Source: Gnetum montanum (taxonomy: Eukaryota > Streptophyta > Gnetopsida > Gnetales > Gnetaceae). From it: DNA of 64,000 bases. The stretch is taken from the NCBI GenBank assembly GCA_015680685.1, contig MNCI01017484.1, positions 62,966 to 126,965 on the forward strand, read 5' to 3'. A model generated the notes under the pieces. That model was not told the DNA's origin and did not search any database. It saw only the letters and a list, made by a program, of their open reading frames with translations. A program made the position numbers and the translations under genes. Positions 34,114 through 45,762 of this stretch are shown one piece after another (within the stretch, counting starts at the first letter, position 1; every line of letters starts with the position of its first letter).

Positions 34114-36900
34114 ATGGCCCTGAAACGTGGACAACAAGAAGGTCCTACTCAAGGTGGAAGCAAACGACCTAGGAGAGGTGAAGAATAAGTCCCTGCTGGA
34201 CAACATGAAAAATAGGAGGAACAATCATTTAGCATTCATCAAGAGGACCCTACTACTGTATAGTTCAGGCAGGCAGAAGGAGGAGCTGTTGCAGCACCTG
34301 AACGAGGGCAACATCTCACATTGTCCTAGGATTATGTTCAGGCTATCCACGAAAGGTCCACATTCACTGCGGTGATTATGGAATTAAATTTTTAATCTTT
34401 TGTAGAGTTCACTCCCAAGGCTATTAGGGATCACCTCAAAGGATCTCCCTTATGGCCTACCCTCTCTACAAGCGGTGCCTGGTACTTAGGGGAAACGTAC
34501 CAATTCTAGCACAACAGAGAACAAGGAACCACTGTTAACATTTGTGGTGTGATAGTTGATTTATCCATGTAGGCCATTTTGGAAGTATTGAATATTCCAA
34601 ATATAGGGCCCAAGGTTGCTCAGTTGTCTACCTATTCAGACCCTGATGTGCGACGAGTTTGGTTAGAAAGGGCATATGGCAGGGATAAGACATTTGGAGA
34701 GTTGACGATGGAAGAGAGGATCTATTTCAAAATTGGAATCTATCACCTCTTCACCATGAAGGGCTTAAAAAGAATCTCAACATATGTGGCAAGAGGATGT
34801 GCAATGCTGAAGGGAAAGGTTAATGCTAACCTGCCTCATCTATACTTGACGGAGATCCTAAGGTGGTTTGAGGAACGAAAGATAGGGAAGATGGCGTTGC
34901 CCTTTCCTTGCCTTATCAGGAAGCTATGCCGATGTGCTGGTATCAGGGGATACACTAATGATGTCCTCTAAAAAACCAAAAATGCTTCATATGATGAACT
35001 ATTAAAGCCACTAGCCGCAAGGAAAATCACTAGTGAGATGCTGGGACCAGAATAAGAAGAAGAACAGACAACTGGACCAACTGCAACTCAACTTGTAGGA
35101 CCCAACCAACTTCCAAGTATAGGACCCAACCAATAATAGGAAGTAGGGCCTAGCATGAGCCAAGATCAACCACTGCCACCACAAGATTATAGACCGTCGA
35201 TGAGCCATCTCAGCGCCATCGCTGAGACGGTCAGTTGGGGAAGTCGTGATGATGCAAATCTCTTCCACGTCGTTGATTATGCCATACAACCCATGGTTTC
35301 TTTGGATCGTGCAAGGGAAAAAGTTTCTATTCATACAGGAGGAGGGGAAAGTATTTGGTCACAACAGATCTTAGGAAACATGACATCTTTCCAAGTGCAA
35401 TTAGAAACTAGTGAAGGGGCCACTGTGGTGGTCATGCAACACCAAGATGCCATGGGAGCTGTAGAAGTGGTTGTAGACCATATTAAAGAATCGTTCAACA
35501 TACCTGTTGTGCCACCGGTAGATCTCACAGGAGCACAGGATGTTCAAAATTTGGTCGAAACTTCAATGACTCTTGTGGAAAATGAGGATGCACTTGATCG
35601 ATTGCTACAAACAGGAAAAATAATGATGTCTCTATTTGACATCCTCAAGATGTTACAGAAATTCAATCAGACCTCATTTCCACTAAGGGGAAGTGCCAAG
35701 CATGCTAAAGCAGAGGTGCAGAAATTGCAAGAATAGCTCGTGGCCCTACAAGTAGCGCAGCGGGATCCCTTGCAATTTGTTCCCGTAGACTAGCTAGATA
35801 ATTTCAAAATTGAGCAACTAACCAAACTACTAAAGGAGAATAAGAAGGTGGTAGAAGAAAAAGAGAAGGCTGTTTGGGATGCCTCTATAGCACAGATGAA
35901 AATTCATGTGCATCTCAAGGCACACAAGGCCTTACAGGAGGAAAACAAGCAACTTGTTGCCGACAACCTTTGGCTGACCTCTATGGAGAAGCAAAAGAAT
36001 GTTCTTGAAGAACATTTCCATCAATTGCAATAACAGTTCATACGGGTCAACTAAGACATGAGCTATTTAACCAGGGAGAACTGAACCCTCTCAATGGAGG
36101 AGGTACACGCAATCCGTCAAAAGATAGCTATCAAAATAAGCACGTGGAAAAATGAGGCTAAACGGCATGAAAAGCTAAAGGAGCACTTTCGAGACTAGGT
36201 GGGGATGTACAAAAAGATCCTTGAGAAGAAGATCCATATGGCCAAGGCCCACATCAATGCTATTAGTGCTCAATGCACTGACTGGTAGGCCATATTGGAC
36301 ACATATGCCTTACCCCACTAGTGGAAGTTAAGAATCGGGACCTACAGATTCAAGATCTTACAGAATACATGGAGTTGGTAAACCTGCAGTATGCCAACCT
36401 TTCCATGTTAACATCAGGGCACCTAAGAATAAAGCTCAAGAAATAGGTAGCTACCACCTACATCAATATGAAACAAAACTTGCATAACGCAAGAAAATAT
36501 TACAAAAAATGGAGATTGCAAGTTCTGAAATTGAGGTGGTGAAGGAAAGCTACCAAGGATAAAAAGGTGTTGCAATAGATTTTGCTCGATGACTTGTGGA
36601 TTTTCAAGAGTACAGAGACAAAGCCAGAGCCTACGAGGAGGAACGATGGGTATTTTCGGCCTAGTATGTCAAGGAGAATCAAATGTTTCCACAACTACCC
36701 TGCCCGTGGGAGGTGCTGACTCCATCAAACATCTAAACATTAGCATGGACAGCATAATATCACTAGACCGAAGAGGAGAAACTCCAGGCCATACTTCAAT
36801 GCCATCAAGCCTCAAGACTTGGAGCACAAGACAAGGGGAAAGCACCTATGGAGGAGTCACCACCACCATGAACTACATGAGTTCCACCAATTTTGTAGCT
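34114..36900 (+). pseudogene. ORF2 of element 4: plant transposon-type domain plus coiled coil
   Basis: The start is ATG at 34114 (MALKRGQQEGPTQGG), the same frame as the open stretches at 34579, 35155 and 35848, so about 1.9 kb stays in register with stops only. The N-terminal half contains an L-K-G-S-P-L-W segment, F-P-C-L-I-R-K-L-C and G-Y-T-N-D-V-L (about 34900-34970), as in element 1. A linker rich in Gln and Pro follows, then a coiled coil (about 35760-36500, Lys/Glu/Gln/Leu rich). One or more frame shifts occur after about 36300, and a C-terminal P-Q-L-P-C-P-W segment (about 36690) has its counterpart in element 1. No enzyme motif, signal peptide or membrane span is seen. It may be a structural or nucleic-acid-binding accessory protein. 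Confidence 0.65.
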
Positions 36901-37061
36901 GTAGCACATTCTTTGTGTTGTGTCTCAATTTTGTTTTGATTCCACACTACGGCATAAACCTGTTTTCACCATCCAATAATCCCATACCTATCCATTGTGT
37001 AATCAATGGAGCTTGTTCTCACTATAACTCAAGGATGAGTTTTAATTTAGTTGTGGGGGTA
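36901..37061 (+). other. End of element 4 interior and polypurine tract
   Basis: The stretch ends TTTAGTTGTGGGGGTA (37046-37061) directly before the 3' LTR, the usual tract. Confidence 0.65.
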
Positions 37062-37867
37062 TGATGAGTCGCCATTTAGTTAACCATGATATCGCATACG
37101 TGATATCGCAGCCTATCTCCTCATCTATAAATAAGATGTAGACAGTTATAATAGGGAGTTCTTTAGTTTTTTTGTCAGTTCTTAGTTTAAGTGTTAAGTT
37201 TTAGTTCTTGTTTTTCTTTCAACCCTTTTCCTCCCAGTGCATGCCCGCAGTGTGGTGATTGTAATTGTACAACACCTTTATTCGAGTGTGACATACTTGG
37301 ACAAGCACATGACCAAAAATAAAGATCAAGATTACTTCATCATTGTAGCATTCACTTAGCTTAATTATTTAATTAATTGTTATTTAGTACTTTCTTAGTT
37401 AATCTCTTCTCATCCTAAACTCCTGTTAAACATGGAATGAGTACGACTTCATTACGAGCATTTAAGTGTGACTACTTGGTAACCCAGTAGCATACCTAGG
37501 ATCTACGCTTGGTAATCCTAGTGGTAGTCGTGCATGAAGCGCAAGATGTGTACAGATGATCAAGGAATGGATGCTCATCGCACTTAGGCTAGCTTAGATT
37601 CTATCTCACCCTTCTCTCTTAGCTTAGTTAATATTATCTTCCATTGCCTTCAGGAGTAGCACTAGCATAGAAACACATCATACACCTCATTCTGGACTAA
37701 ACCATATGTGACAAAGTTAACACTAGTCCAGGTGGGAAGACAGCGAACTGTGACCTAAGGATAACTATCTAGATACCACAACTAGTCCATCTGCGGAGTT
37801 CAACTAGATCGTGCGTGAAATTCTCATATTTGTATGGTTGAGTGTAAGGGTATCTCGCCACTCATCA
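37062..37867 (+). repeat. 3' LTR of element 4
   Basis: It starts TGATGAGTCGCC and ends GCCACTCATCA (806 bases). It matches the split 5' LTR and shows the intact insertion site of element 5 (GGATAACTATC at about 37760). U3 has one fewer GATATC motif pair than the 5' LTR. Confidence 0.9.
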
Positions 37868-39400
37868 GCTAGTTATTATTCCCACTTAGTATTAAAGAGA
37901 TTGCCAAATCAAAAAACATGATATGAACAACATCCCTAAGTTTAAAAAGTATAATGCTCATCCACAACATTATTTGCAAGCCTTCCATGATGCATATTCT
38001 TTGCAAAACATTGAAAATAAGTAGAAAAAACTTAAATTATTTCCTAATACACTTATCAAAGAAGTTGAAGGTTGGTACTTGTCTTTTGAGCCAAAAACTA
38101 TTTGTAGATGGAGTAAAATGTTTGAGCTGCTCAACGATAAATATTAGATCTACTCTATGGTGTCTACCTTGAGAAAAAAATCCAAGGGTGGAAACAAGGC
38201 AATCATGAATTCCTTGATGTAGCTTTATGTATGTATTACTCTCTTTTTCACCAATGCCTAGGCCATGGCTACTATTAAAGGAAACAACTTTACTACACAT
38301 TTGATGGACTCAAAAACAAAATAAAAAAGACTCTTGGGATTTATTGCCAAGGGATATTATCAGAAATGAGGATCCATCAAATCCAAAGGCTCATTGATTA
38401 AATGGATAAGGAATAAGGGGAACTTAAAAAGTGAGAAAGTGTAGAGGAGTACAATAGAGATCACTTCATTTGCAAAAGGAAGGTATGTCTCTATGATTCT
38501 GAGGACAGGCACCATTGGAAGAAGTGGTACAAAGGAAAACTTTACTAATCCAAAAATCGTTGACATAGATATCAACTAAGGTAGATAAAATATTGGACTC
38601 CTTGGATGAGAAGTTCCAAAATGTTCTAAAGATTGTAGAGGAGAAAATGAAGCACGGAAATTAAGATAAGGATAGAAGGAAAAGAAAAAATACAAGAAGA
38701 GACTACTATTAGAAAAATGATAAGGCTACAACAATTATGAGGTTTCAAATTTTGAAACAAATGAAGAAGAATGTGATATTTACTAATATGAACATCTAAA
38801 TGGATGTTGACCTATGTTGTCATAACTACAAGAATCTAGCATCTACGCCTTGAACCCAAAGTTCACAAAAAGGAAACCACTTAGAAGATTGTCTTAAACA
38901 CAAATCAATTATTGATAGTAGTTCCACCAACAATAGTATTATCCTAGTGGAGAAGCTTCTCAACCTCAAGATCATTATCATTAATGGAAAAACCCATGGT
39001 CATAGGGGATACCATCACTAAGGCAGTAATATCCTTAACATCAACTTGATTTGTATGGATATTATGTCTAATAACCTATATCTCCTAGTGTCTCTACAAG
39101 CCACAATTCTTTTTTTCCATCACTATTACCTCCTAGAGTATCAAATATCAACCACTCTGCAAGCCAAATCTCCTTCCACCTACACTCCTTAGTATCCACC
39201 ATAATACTCAACACCTCATAATTCCACTCCTTTGCCACCTACACCACCTATGCAAGGAGAAATACTACCATAGCCTTAGCAATGCAATGTGACAAGGACC
39301 ATGAAATTATAGCTAGATTAAAATTTGAGTGATTTTAAGTGTAAGCCTTAGAAACAAGCTTTCTTCAACCCAACAATTTACCTAAACCCTTACAGGCATC
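37868..39400 (+). pseudogene. gag of element 3, central and C-terminal parts
   Basis: It resumes after element 4 with the gag core (H-P-Q-H-Y-L-Q-A-F-H-D-A-Y, K-L-F-P-N-T-L-I-K-E, W-S-K-M-F-E-L-L-N-D-K-Y; about 37950-38150). A decayed zinc-knuckle region (about 38775-38830) and a Pro-rich tail (about 39100-39270) follow. Frame changes and many stops separate the pieces. It is homologous throughout to gag of elements 5 and 8. Confidence 0.75.
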
Positions 39401-39479
39401 TATGGTTGCTAATTATTCATAAACTACTTCATAAATCATCAACGATTTGCTTTCAAATCAAAGACCCAAAAATGTGCAT

Positions 39480-40150
39480 ACTATCATGTTAACTCATATA
39501 GTTATAGAATGGATCAAAGTAGGACATCTTTCCAAAAAATGATTTGATCCTGGAAGTCCTCTCATTACTTATAAATTGCAGGAAATGATCCATGTAAAGA
39601 TCTATTAGACTTAGGTTTCAAGATAAACTTAATCTCCCAAAAAATATATAAAACCTATAACCTACCCCTACTAAAGAAATGTAACATTTGATTAGAACTT
39701 ATTGATTAATTGATCATTGTTCCCTTGGGATTGATGAAGGATATTGTAACTACTATTTATGAATAGTCCCACCAACAAATTTCTTAGTAATTCATATAAA
39801 CAACTGCAAGGAGAACTTCCCAATTATTATGGAAATGGCTTGACTAAGCACAACTGATGCCAAGCTAGGGATCATAGATCTTTTCTTGGAAATCTCCAAA
39901 GAAAATGAATTTAGAAAAGTTAAGAAGAAGCAAGTTCCATACATCATAGATAATGACATAGGATGCCATTACAAGTAAAACATATGGCTTGTAAAAAGCA
40001 CATCCATCAAAGCATGCAATAAGTGTGCCAACATATCAAACAATAAATAGTGCCTATACATAGTAGCCACAAAACAAGAGGATACCCAATGACTAAAAAT
40101 AAATTCTAGCTCTAGTTTAACGATGTGCATGGAACCAGTGGAACTCCTCA
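39480..40150 (+). pseudogene. Protease of element 3, decayed
   Basis: It begins at M-L-T-H-I-V-I-E-W-I-K-V-G-H-L (39486), matching the protease entry of elements 2, 5, 6 and 8. The active-site stretch near 39595-39620 (CTATTAGACTTAGGT) reads L-L-D-L-G, so the D-S-G Ser has become Leu. The reading changes frame around there. The later part matches the Cys-containing linker that follows the protease in the other copies. Confidence 0.6.
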
Positions 40151-41060
40151 CGAGTGCTTACATTAATAAAATAGATGAAATGGAGTAAATTCAAAACAAA
40201 ATCTTCTACACGAAGGAAAAATGAATTAGGAAAAGTTGGAAATTCCTAATAGTTATAGAAAGAAGCCTCTTGAATTCAAATCCTTACTAGAAAACTTTGG
40301 AATATGTATTTCTTGATTATGGCAAACCAGTAATCATCAATGTCAACCTTACTAAGAAACATAAAGGGAAGTTGCTTAAAGTGGTAAAAAAAATGACCAA
40401 TAGCCTTTCCCTAGTCATATGATGAATTGATAGGAATAGATCCACACCTATGCTAGCATTGAATCTATATAAAATCCACCATCAAACTAAAGAGGTAGTC
40501 ATAAAGAAGATTAAATCCAAAGCTAAAACAAGTTATAAAAAATAAAGTTGAAAAACTTCTAAGGTAGGATTCATTTACCCCAATGGTAGACAATGAATGG
40601 GTAAGCCCACTCGTTATTGTGCCAAAGAAAGAAGGACATTGAAACGTCTATATAAACTTCAAATTGTTGAACATGGCTACATTTAAATATCATTTCCCAT
40701 TATCATTTGTGGACCAAGTATTGGATACAATTGTAGGACACAATTATAACATTTTTCTAGATGGGTATAATGGGTATAATCAAATCCAAATTATATTAGA
40801 AGACTAGGCCAAGACAACTTTTACAAGTTCATGAAGGAATTTTGCATATAAAAATATGCCCTTTAGCCTATGTAATGCTCCTAAAACTTTCTAATGTCTA
40901 TTCCTAAGCATTTTTTAGTAGAAAATTGGTAGTGGTATAGAGATCTTCATGGATGAATTCTCCACCTATGGCACTAATTTTAAGTAGGCATTAGGTAGTA
41001 TTGAGAAGGAACTAAAATGATGCATGAAGATGAACCGGTGGCTCAATTTGCATAAGAGCC
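40150..41060 (+). pseudogene. Reverse transcriptase of element 3, decayed
   Basis: V-S-P-L-V-I-V-P-K-K-E-G (about 40600), G-Y-N-Q-I-Q-I (about 40775), K-T-T-F, M-P-F-S-L-C-N-A-P-K-T-F (about 40855-40895) and F-M-D-E (about 40945, F-M-D-D expected) are in the usual RT order. The second catalytic Asp is Glu. Stops interrupt the frame. The stretch 40150-40500 is the linker between protease and RT. Confidence 0.8.
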
Positions 41061-41099
41061 ATTTGATGGTTTAGGATGGCATTGTCTTAGAACAAAGAA

Positions 41100-41660
41100 T
41101 TATAGAAAAAGGAATTAAGATGGATCTTAAAAAGGTAAGGGTAATCAAGGAATAACTAAACAACCTCAAACTATCAAAGATATGAGGTCATTTCTTGGTC
41201 ATACTAGTTACTACATGCACTTTATTGAAAATTTCTTTAAAATTACCAAGCCATTGGTAGACCTTACAAAGAAGATATAGTCTATGGATAGACCAAGGGG
41301 TGTGATAAAGCATTCCAACACTCAAAATGGAGGCTCATAGAGACTCCAATTCTACATGCTCCTGATTTGTTCAAACCATTTCACATCATGAAAAATGCAT
41401 CCAACTACATACTAGGAGTGATACTAATACAAATGGATGACCAAAATTATCCATATTATATGCATTGTACAAGCACAAGCATTGTGCATATGCAACTTAA
41501 TTACAACATCACTAAAAAAGAATTCATGATAGTGGTGTATGCCTTAGAAGAATTTAGGCACTATGTGCTTGGATACCCAATTGTTGTCCACACTAATCAG
41601 AGTGCAATTAATTTTTTTGACAAGTTAGCAATAAGGCTCTATGTTAAATGATGATTGGTG
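41100..41660 (+). pseudogene. RNase H of element 3 with preceding linker
   Basis: The frame 41367-41651 reads F-K-P-F-H-I...A-S-N-Y-I-L-G-V-I-L (where the first acidic residue should be), Q-L-N-Y-N-I-T-K-K-E-F, A-L-E-E-F-R-H-Y and V-H-T-N-Q (V-x-T-D-H expected). It is a 94-aa open stretch. The active-site Asp and Glu have been replaced, so it would be inactive. Confidence 0.75.
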
Positions 41661-41849
41661 ATCTTACAAGATTTTTATCTTATCAAGATAAAAATTGTAG
41701 TTGTAGATCATTTTATCCTAGTTAAGATGGACTAATGATTATGAATAACCTTTGTTAAATCAATTTTTAGATAAACTCCTCTTTGTTAAGTCTGCTAAAG
41801 TTCATGCACTAATGGCCATAAATTGGTATGATGAATTTCTCTTATATCT

Positions 41850-43110
41850 ACCCACATAGGAGAATTTGTCTCAATGGGATCATAGGAAGAAATAGTTGTT
41901 TCTTCATGAGGTCAAACATTACATGGAGATCAAAGATAATCTTTACAAGGTTTGTGTTGATGGCCTACTATAATGGTGTGTTCCTAATGCAAATCAATTG
42001 AGAGTCTTCCAAGATGCTCATGAGGATCCTTAAGAAGGCCACTATTTAGGAAGGAGGATAAGCATAGAGATCATGATTGTAAGATAAGTTTGGCCAACAA
42101 TCTTTAAGGATGCTCATCATTTCTCCCATTTGTGTGAAATGTGTCAATAAGATGGAAGGATGATAACCTAAGTAGAAGGGTCCCAACATTAGATTCATCT
42201 AATAAAACCTTTTGATATTTGGGGAATTGACTTTATGAAATCCATCACTCTCATGTCCAAAGGAAAAGCCTACATTATTGTTGCCATTGACTACTATACC
42301 AAATGGGCTAAATTTGCAACCATATTTAATTGTACATATACCACTACAGCTCGATTTTTTCAACAACAATTGGTAAATAGATTTGGTGTACCTAGAGCAC
42401 TACTTTTTGAGAATAGAACACATTTTACAAGTTCTTCTTTTCATAAGTTAATGCAATGCTTAGGGGTGCAACATAAAATCACAACATCCTATCACTCCCA
42501 AGAAAATAATTAACTAGATGTCACTAATAGGAAAATCACATGGAATCTAATGTGAACTATCAGTAGATATAGAAAAGATTGGGGGTACTAAACTCAACGA
42601 TGTCCTTTGGGCATATCACTTAATATGAAAACTTCCTATAGGCTACTATTCCTATGAGTTAGTGTACAAAAAGTTACCTAAACTCTCAATTGAAACTGAA
42701 CTTCATATATTCATAACTACCTATGAACTTGACTTAGACATTAACCTAGCATAAAAAATAACTCATGACACTTAATGTGCTTGATGAAAACTAAAAAGTA
42801 TCACTAATGATAAATGAAGTGTAAAAGGCATATAATAAACAACATTATGACATACGAATTAGGAAAGTTACATTCAAAGTAAGAGACAAGGTTCTTTATT
42901 AGAATTCCATGCATGTACTACAATGAACTAAATTCTAGACATTATGGAAAGAACCCTACATTATTCACTTAACTTTTCCTTCCAAGGCTACAATATTTTA
43001 CCATCCAACAACCCCTCAAAAGCACATGCTAGTCAAAATCCAATAACATAAACCATTCATGAACTTCCAAGTAATTGACCATAACACTAATGCTTCTAAT
43101 TAAGAATAAG
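41850..43110 (+). pseudogene. Integrase of element 3, decayed
   Basis: The zinc-binding part is at about 41990-42150 (H-E-D-P...H-Y-L-G, then C-x2-C-like). The catalytic core has G-I-D-F-M-K-S-I (42225, first Asp intact), F-E-N-R-T-H-F (42408, second Asp changed) and Y-H-S-Q-E-N-N (H-P-Q-x-N-G-Q-x-E expected). The frame 42235-42513 is open for 92 aa. The C-terminal part to about 43110 matches that of elements 1 and 2. Confidence 0.78.
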
Positions 43111-43960
43111 CATGCTCCATTTTCCAAATCTCCTCCTTTCAACTTAGTCATGGGGAAGATATCCACCTACCATAAAATCTTGATAAGATAAATGATTTTT
43201 ATCTTTTTGTTTTGCAATGTTCTTTATATATTTTCCACTTTCTTAAATATTTTACTGACTATTTTATATATTTTCCTTTTATTTGTTATTTTCATGTTAT
43301 CTTCATTTGGTCTTATTGGAAATCTTTAATTTTGTTCCATGGCTATTGTAAATTTTAGAAATTGATGAATGTAGCTATCAAAGTTATGATTGATTGCAAA
43401 AAGGATAACTCTGTTCTTGGAATATGTTCTCTACTAACAATCTATTAATTTTCTATGGTATTAGGTAGCGAGTTCACAACATTTATCCATTCCATTTGTT
43501 TAATATGAATTCTGCATCATGGGATGTGATCTTGTTACCCAAAGAACTAGGAAGGGACCAAATAGGAATGAAAAAGGGTATGACCTTAAGGGGATTCGAT
43601 GTGCTCTTATCTCAACTTACTTCTCTTTGGATCTTCATTAGTATATCATCACATCTACTATCAACCATAAAAAGGAAGCATGTCTTTGCATGGTATGGTT
43701 CCCATAAATAAAATCAAAAACAACAAATAAAATAATGGAAAGTCAAAGTACACCCCTTAGACAATCTCATGGGCTACAAGAATTGGTTATTGGCCTGTAA
43801 AGACATATTACCCATGCCTAAAAGCACTCCTCTAACTAAGGCCCTACCTACTTCCTTCTTCTCTTAAAGTGATGGTTATCCTTTAGGAGTATCATAGGTC
43901 CTTGATAGTAGAAGAGAAAGAATAAGTTAATGTGAGGTTACTGTAATTGGAATGAACTTG
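43111..43960 (+). other. 3' spacer of element 3, truncated
   Basis: It begins at the shared GTCATGGGGAAGATATCCACC junction (about 43148), then T-rich DNA and the GTATGACCTTAAGGGGATTC block (about 43578). Similarity fades near 43960, and a LINE fragment in the opposite direction follows. No 3' LTR for element 3 is found. Confidence 0.5.
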
Positions 43961-43989
43961 GTCTAGACTTGGAATGGACTAGTATCATA

Positions 43990-44440
43990 TCATCTTAATC
44001 ATAAATTTCACAAATATAGTGGAACTATATGTAATGAGGCATTTTTTTGCTTGAATTGTCACTTCTATTTCACCACTAGTTATGATATTATTAAAATCGC
44101 ATTACATATATTCTGTCTTACTTCTGCTAATTTTTTACCCTTTTGATTCTAGAGCATGTCTCCACTTCTCCATTTTAGAAGTAATATTTACTTAAGCTAA
44201 ATCCATCAATAAAATATCATTTATGAATATTATATACTAAGGGATTTTATCTTGTATTTTCTTTGTTAATTTATCCATAACAATGGTAAATAAGTACAGG
44301 CTATATGTAGACCCTTGATGTAGACCCATTGTGACTGGAAAAATAGATGTTACTCCACAAGCTATTCTAATTTTAGTGGCATTTTCTTCATACATGTCTT
44401 GAACCATTTTAATATATTTATAAGGGATTTTTTTAATTTA
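43990..44440 (-). pseudogene. LINE (non-LTR retrotransposon) reverse transcriptase fragment
   Basis: On the minus strand the reading gives K-Y-I-K-M-V-Q-D-M-Y-E, then G-V-T-S-I-F-P-V-T-M-G-L-H-Q-G-S, Y-L-F-T-I-V-M-D, I-N-D-I (where F-A-D-D-I stands in functional RT), then A-L-E-S-K-G and I-S-R-S-K-T-E-Y-M. This is the RT core of plant L1-type LINEs. The catalytic A-D-D is lost (I-N-D), stops are present, and both ends are missing. Confidence 0.75.
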
Positions 44441-44535
44441 TAAAAATACAAAATATATATTAATTATTCTCTATTAGAGTTTTTTTTATACCTTCTCTAG
44501 ATAACTCTAATATATTAGGATCTAAATTTAAGTGC

Positions 44536-45333
44536 TGATGAGTGGCGAGGTACCCCTACACTCAACCATACGAATACGAGCGTTACACGCGCGATCCAGT
44601 CGAACTCCATAGAATAAGTGCCTACATGCCTTATGGAACACTTAAGGTTAATCATTCATTGTCTTCCTAGACCTACTTGTATTTTTCATGGTTGTATGGT
44701 TAAGTAAGTCTGAGGTATGTGATTTTTATATCTTTTTTGTTTTATCTCCTATGCTAAGAGGTGAAGGGTGAAGAGACTAATTAGCTAACTTTAACTAACT
44801 AACTAAGCCTTAATTAACATAGCATTAGTATCTGTTCCCACTTACTGTTCACACCCTAAACCAATGCAACCTTTGTTATCAAATGCTAGTCGTTGCTAGG
44901 ATTACCAAGCATAATGCACATGCTCGAAGGGGTCATACTAAATGCACATAACTACGGGAGAAGGGTTGAGAAAGATTTAATTAACTAATAAAGCATTTAA
45001 ATGATAAAAAATAAATAACAATAAGTCCTATTTAGCCTATTTAGCTTAGTCCATGCACTACAAGGTTTATCCAAGAAGTTCATCTTTATTTCCGTACACC
45101 AACTTGTGTTCAGGTACAATATTTGCTTGAATAAAGATCCTTTCACTTTGGAGCTCCTAATATGGGTACATGCAAATTATTATATCTCTAGAGAGGTAAA
45201 ACTGCCAGAGTTTCACTACGGTCTAGGCCTAGAATGAAAAACAAGGGAGAGCTGCCTCTTATTTATAGATTTGGCGACACACTACGATATCGCATACGCG
45301 ATATCATGGCCCATGCGATATGATGTCCCATCA
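44536..45333 (-). repeat. 3' LTR of element 6
   Basis: On the minus strand it starts TGATGGGACATC and ends GCCACTCATCA. U3 at 45285-45325 has two GATATCGCG-type units. It is followed (minus, upstream) by the tract ATTCAGTCATGGGGATA at 45334-45350. Confidence 0.9.
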
Positions 45334-45702
45334 TATCCCCATGACTGAATAAAATCTTGTTCTTGAGTTGCTTACAAAATATTGGGATGGTATGGGATTA
45401 TTGACTCAAATGGAACTAATGGTGAATGGGATGACATGTGAACGGATCATCATTACAAGACAAGAGAAAATTGGTGTTCACGACAACAAGAGTGAACACT
45501 TTATACATTTTGCATCAAACCTTATTTGGCATCTGAGAAAGAGAGAGAGAGAAAGAAGTTTTGCTACTGCCAACGTCAAGATTGCACTTTTTTTTGTCCA
45601 TCCATAAGTGCACCATCGATCTTGCTCCTTGCATAGCTGCTTCAGCATCGCTCCATTCCAAGTGTTCTCTCCAGATCCAATCCATTATTGTATGATTGCC
45701 AT

Positions 45703-45762
45703 CTACACACACAACACAGTCTTTTATTAGCAAGGGTAAATGAATCATAATGCAATTGATAC
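45703..45762 (-). other. Intron-like 60-nt segment of element 6
   Basis: On the minus strand AAG is followed by GTATCAATTGC, then TTGCTAATAAAAG, then TGTGTTGTGTGTGTAG before ATGG. The ends are GT and AG. The open reading passes through it without a stop because 60 is a multiple of three. Confidence 0.5.

Larger units (their letters stand above)
22205..37867 (+). mobile_element. Element 4: non-autonomous gypsy-type element with gag and ORF2, no pol
   Basis: Its LTRs are at 22205-30075 (split by element 5) and 37062-37867. It is flanked by GGTAG (22200-22204) and GCTAG (37868-37872), a 5-bp target duplication with one change, and gag of element 3 continues on both sides. Without element 5 it is about 8.6 kb. 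Its interior holds gag, a T-rich spacer, a promoter-like block and ORF2. No protease, RT, RNase H or integrase sequence is present, so it needed helpers to move. Confidence 0.85.
20143..43960 (+). mobile_element. Element 3: Ty3/gypsy retrotransposon, pol-bearing, interrupted by element 4
   Basis: The 5' LTR, primer site, gag, protease, RT, RNase H, integrase and 3' spacer are in order on the plus strand, split at 22204/37868 by element 4. No 3' LTR is seen: the spacer fades near 43960, where a LINE fragment begins. This host element must be older than element 4 and element 5. It is the most decayed pol-bearing copy, with frame changes as well as stops. Confidence 0.85.
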
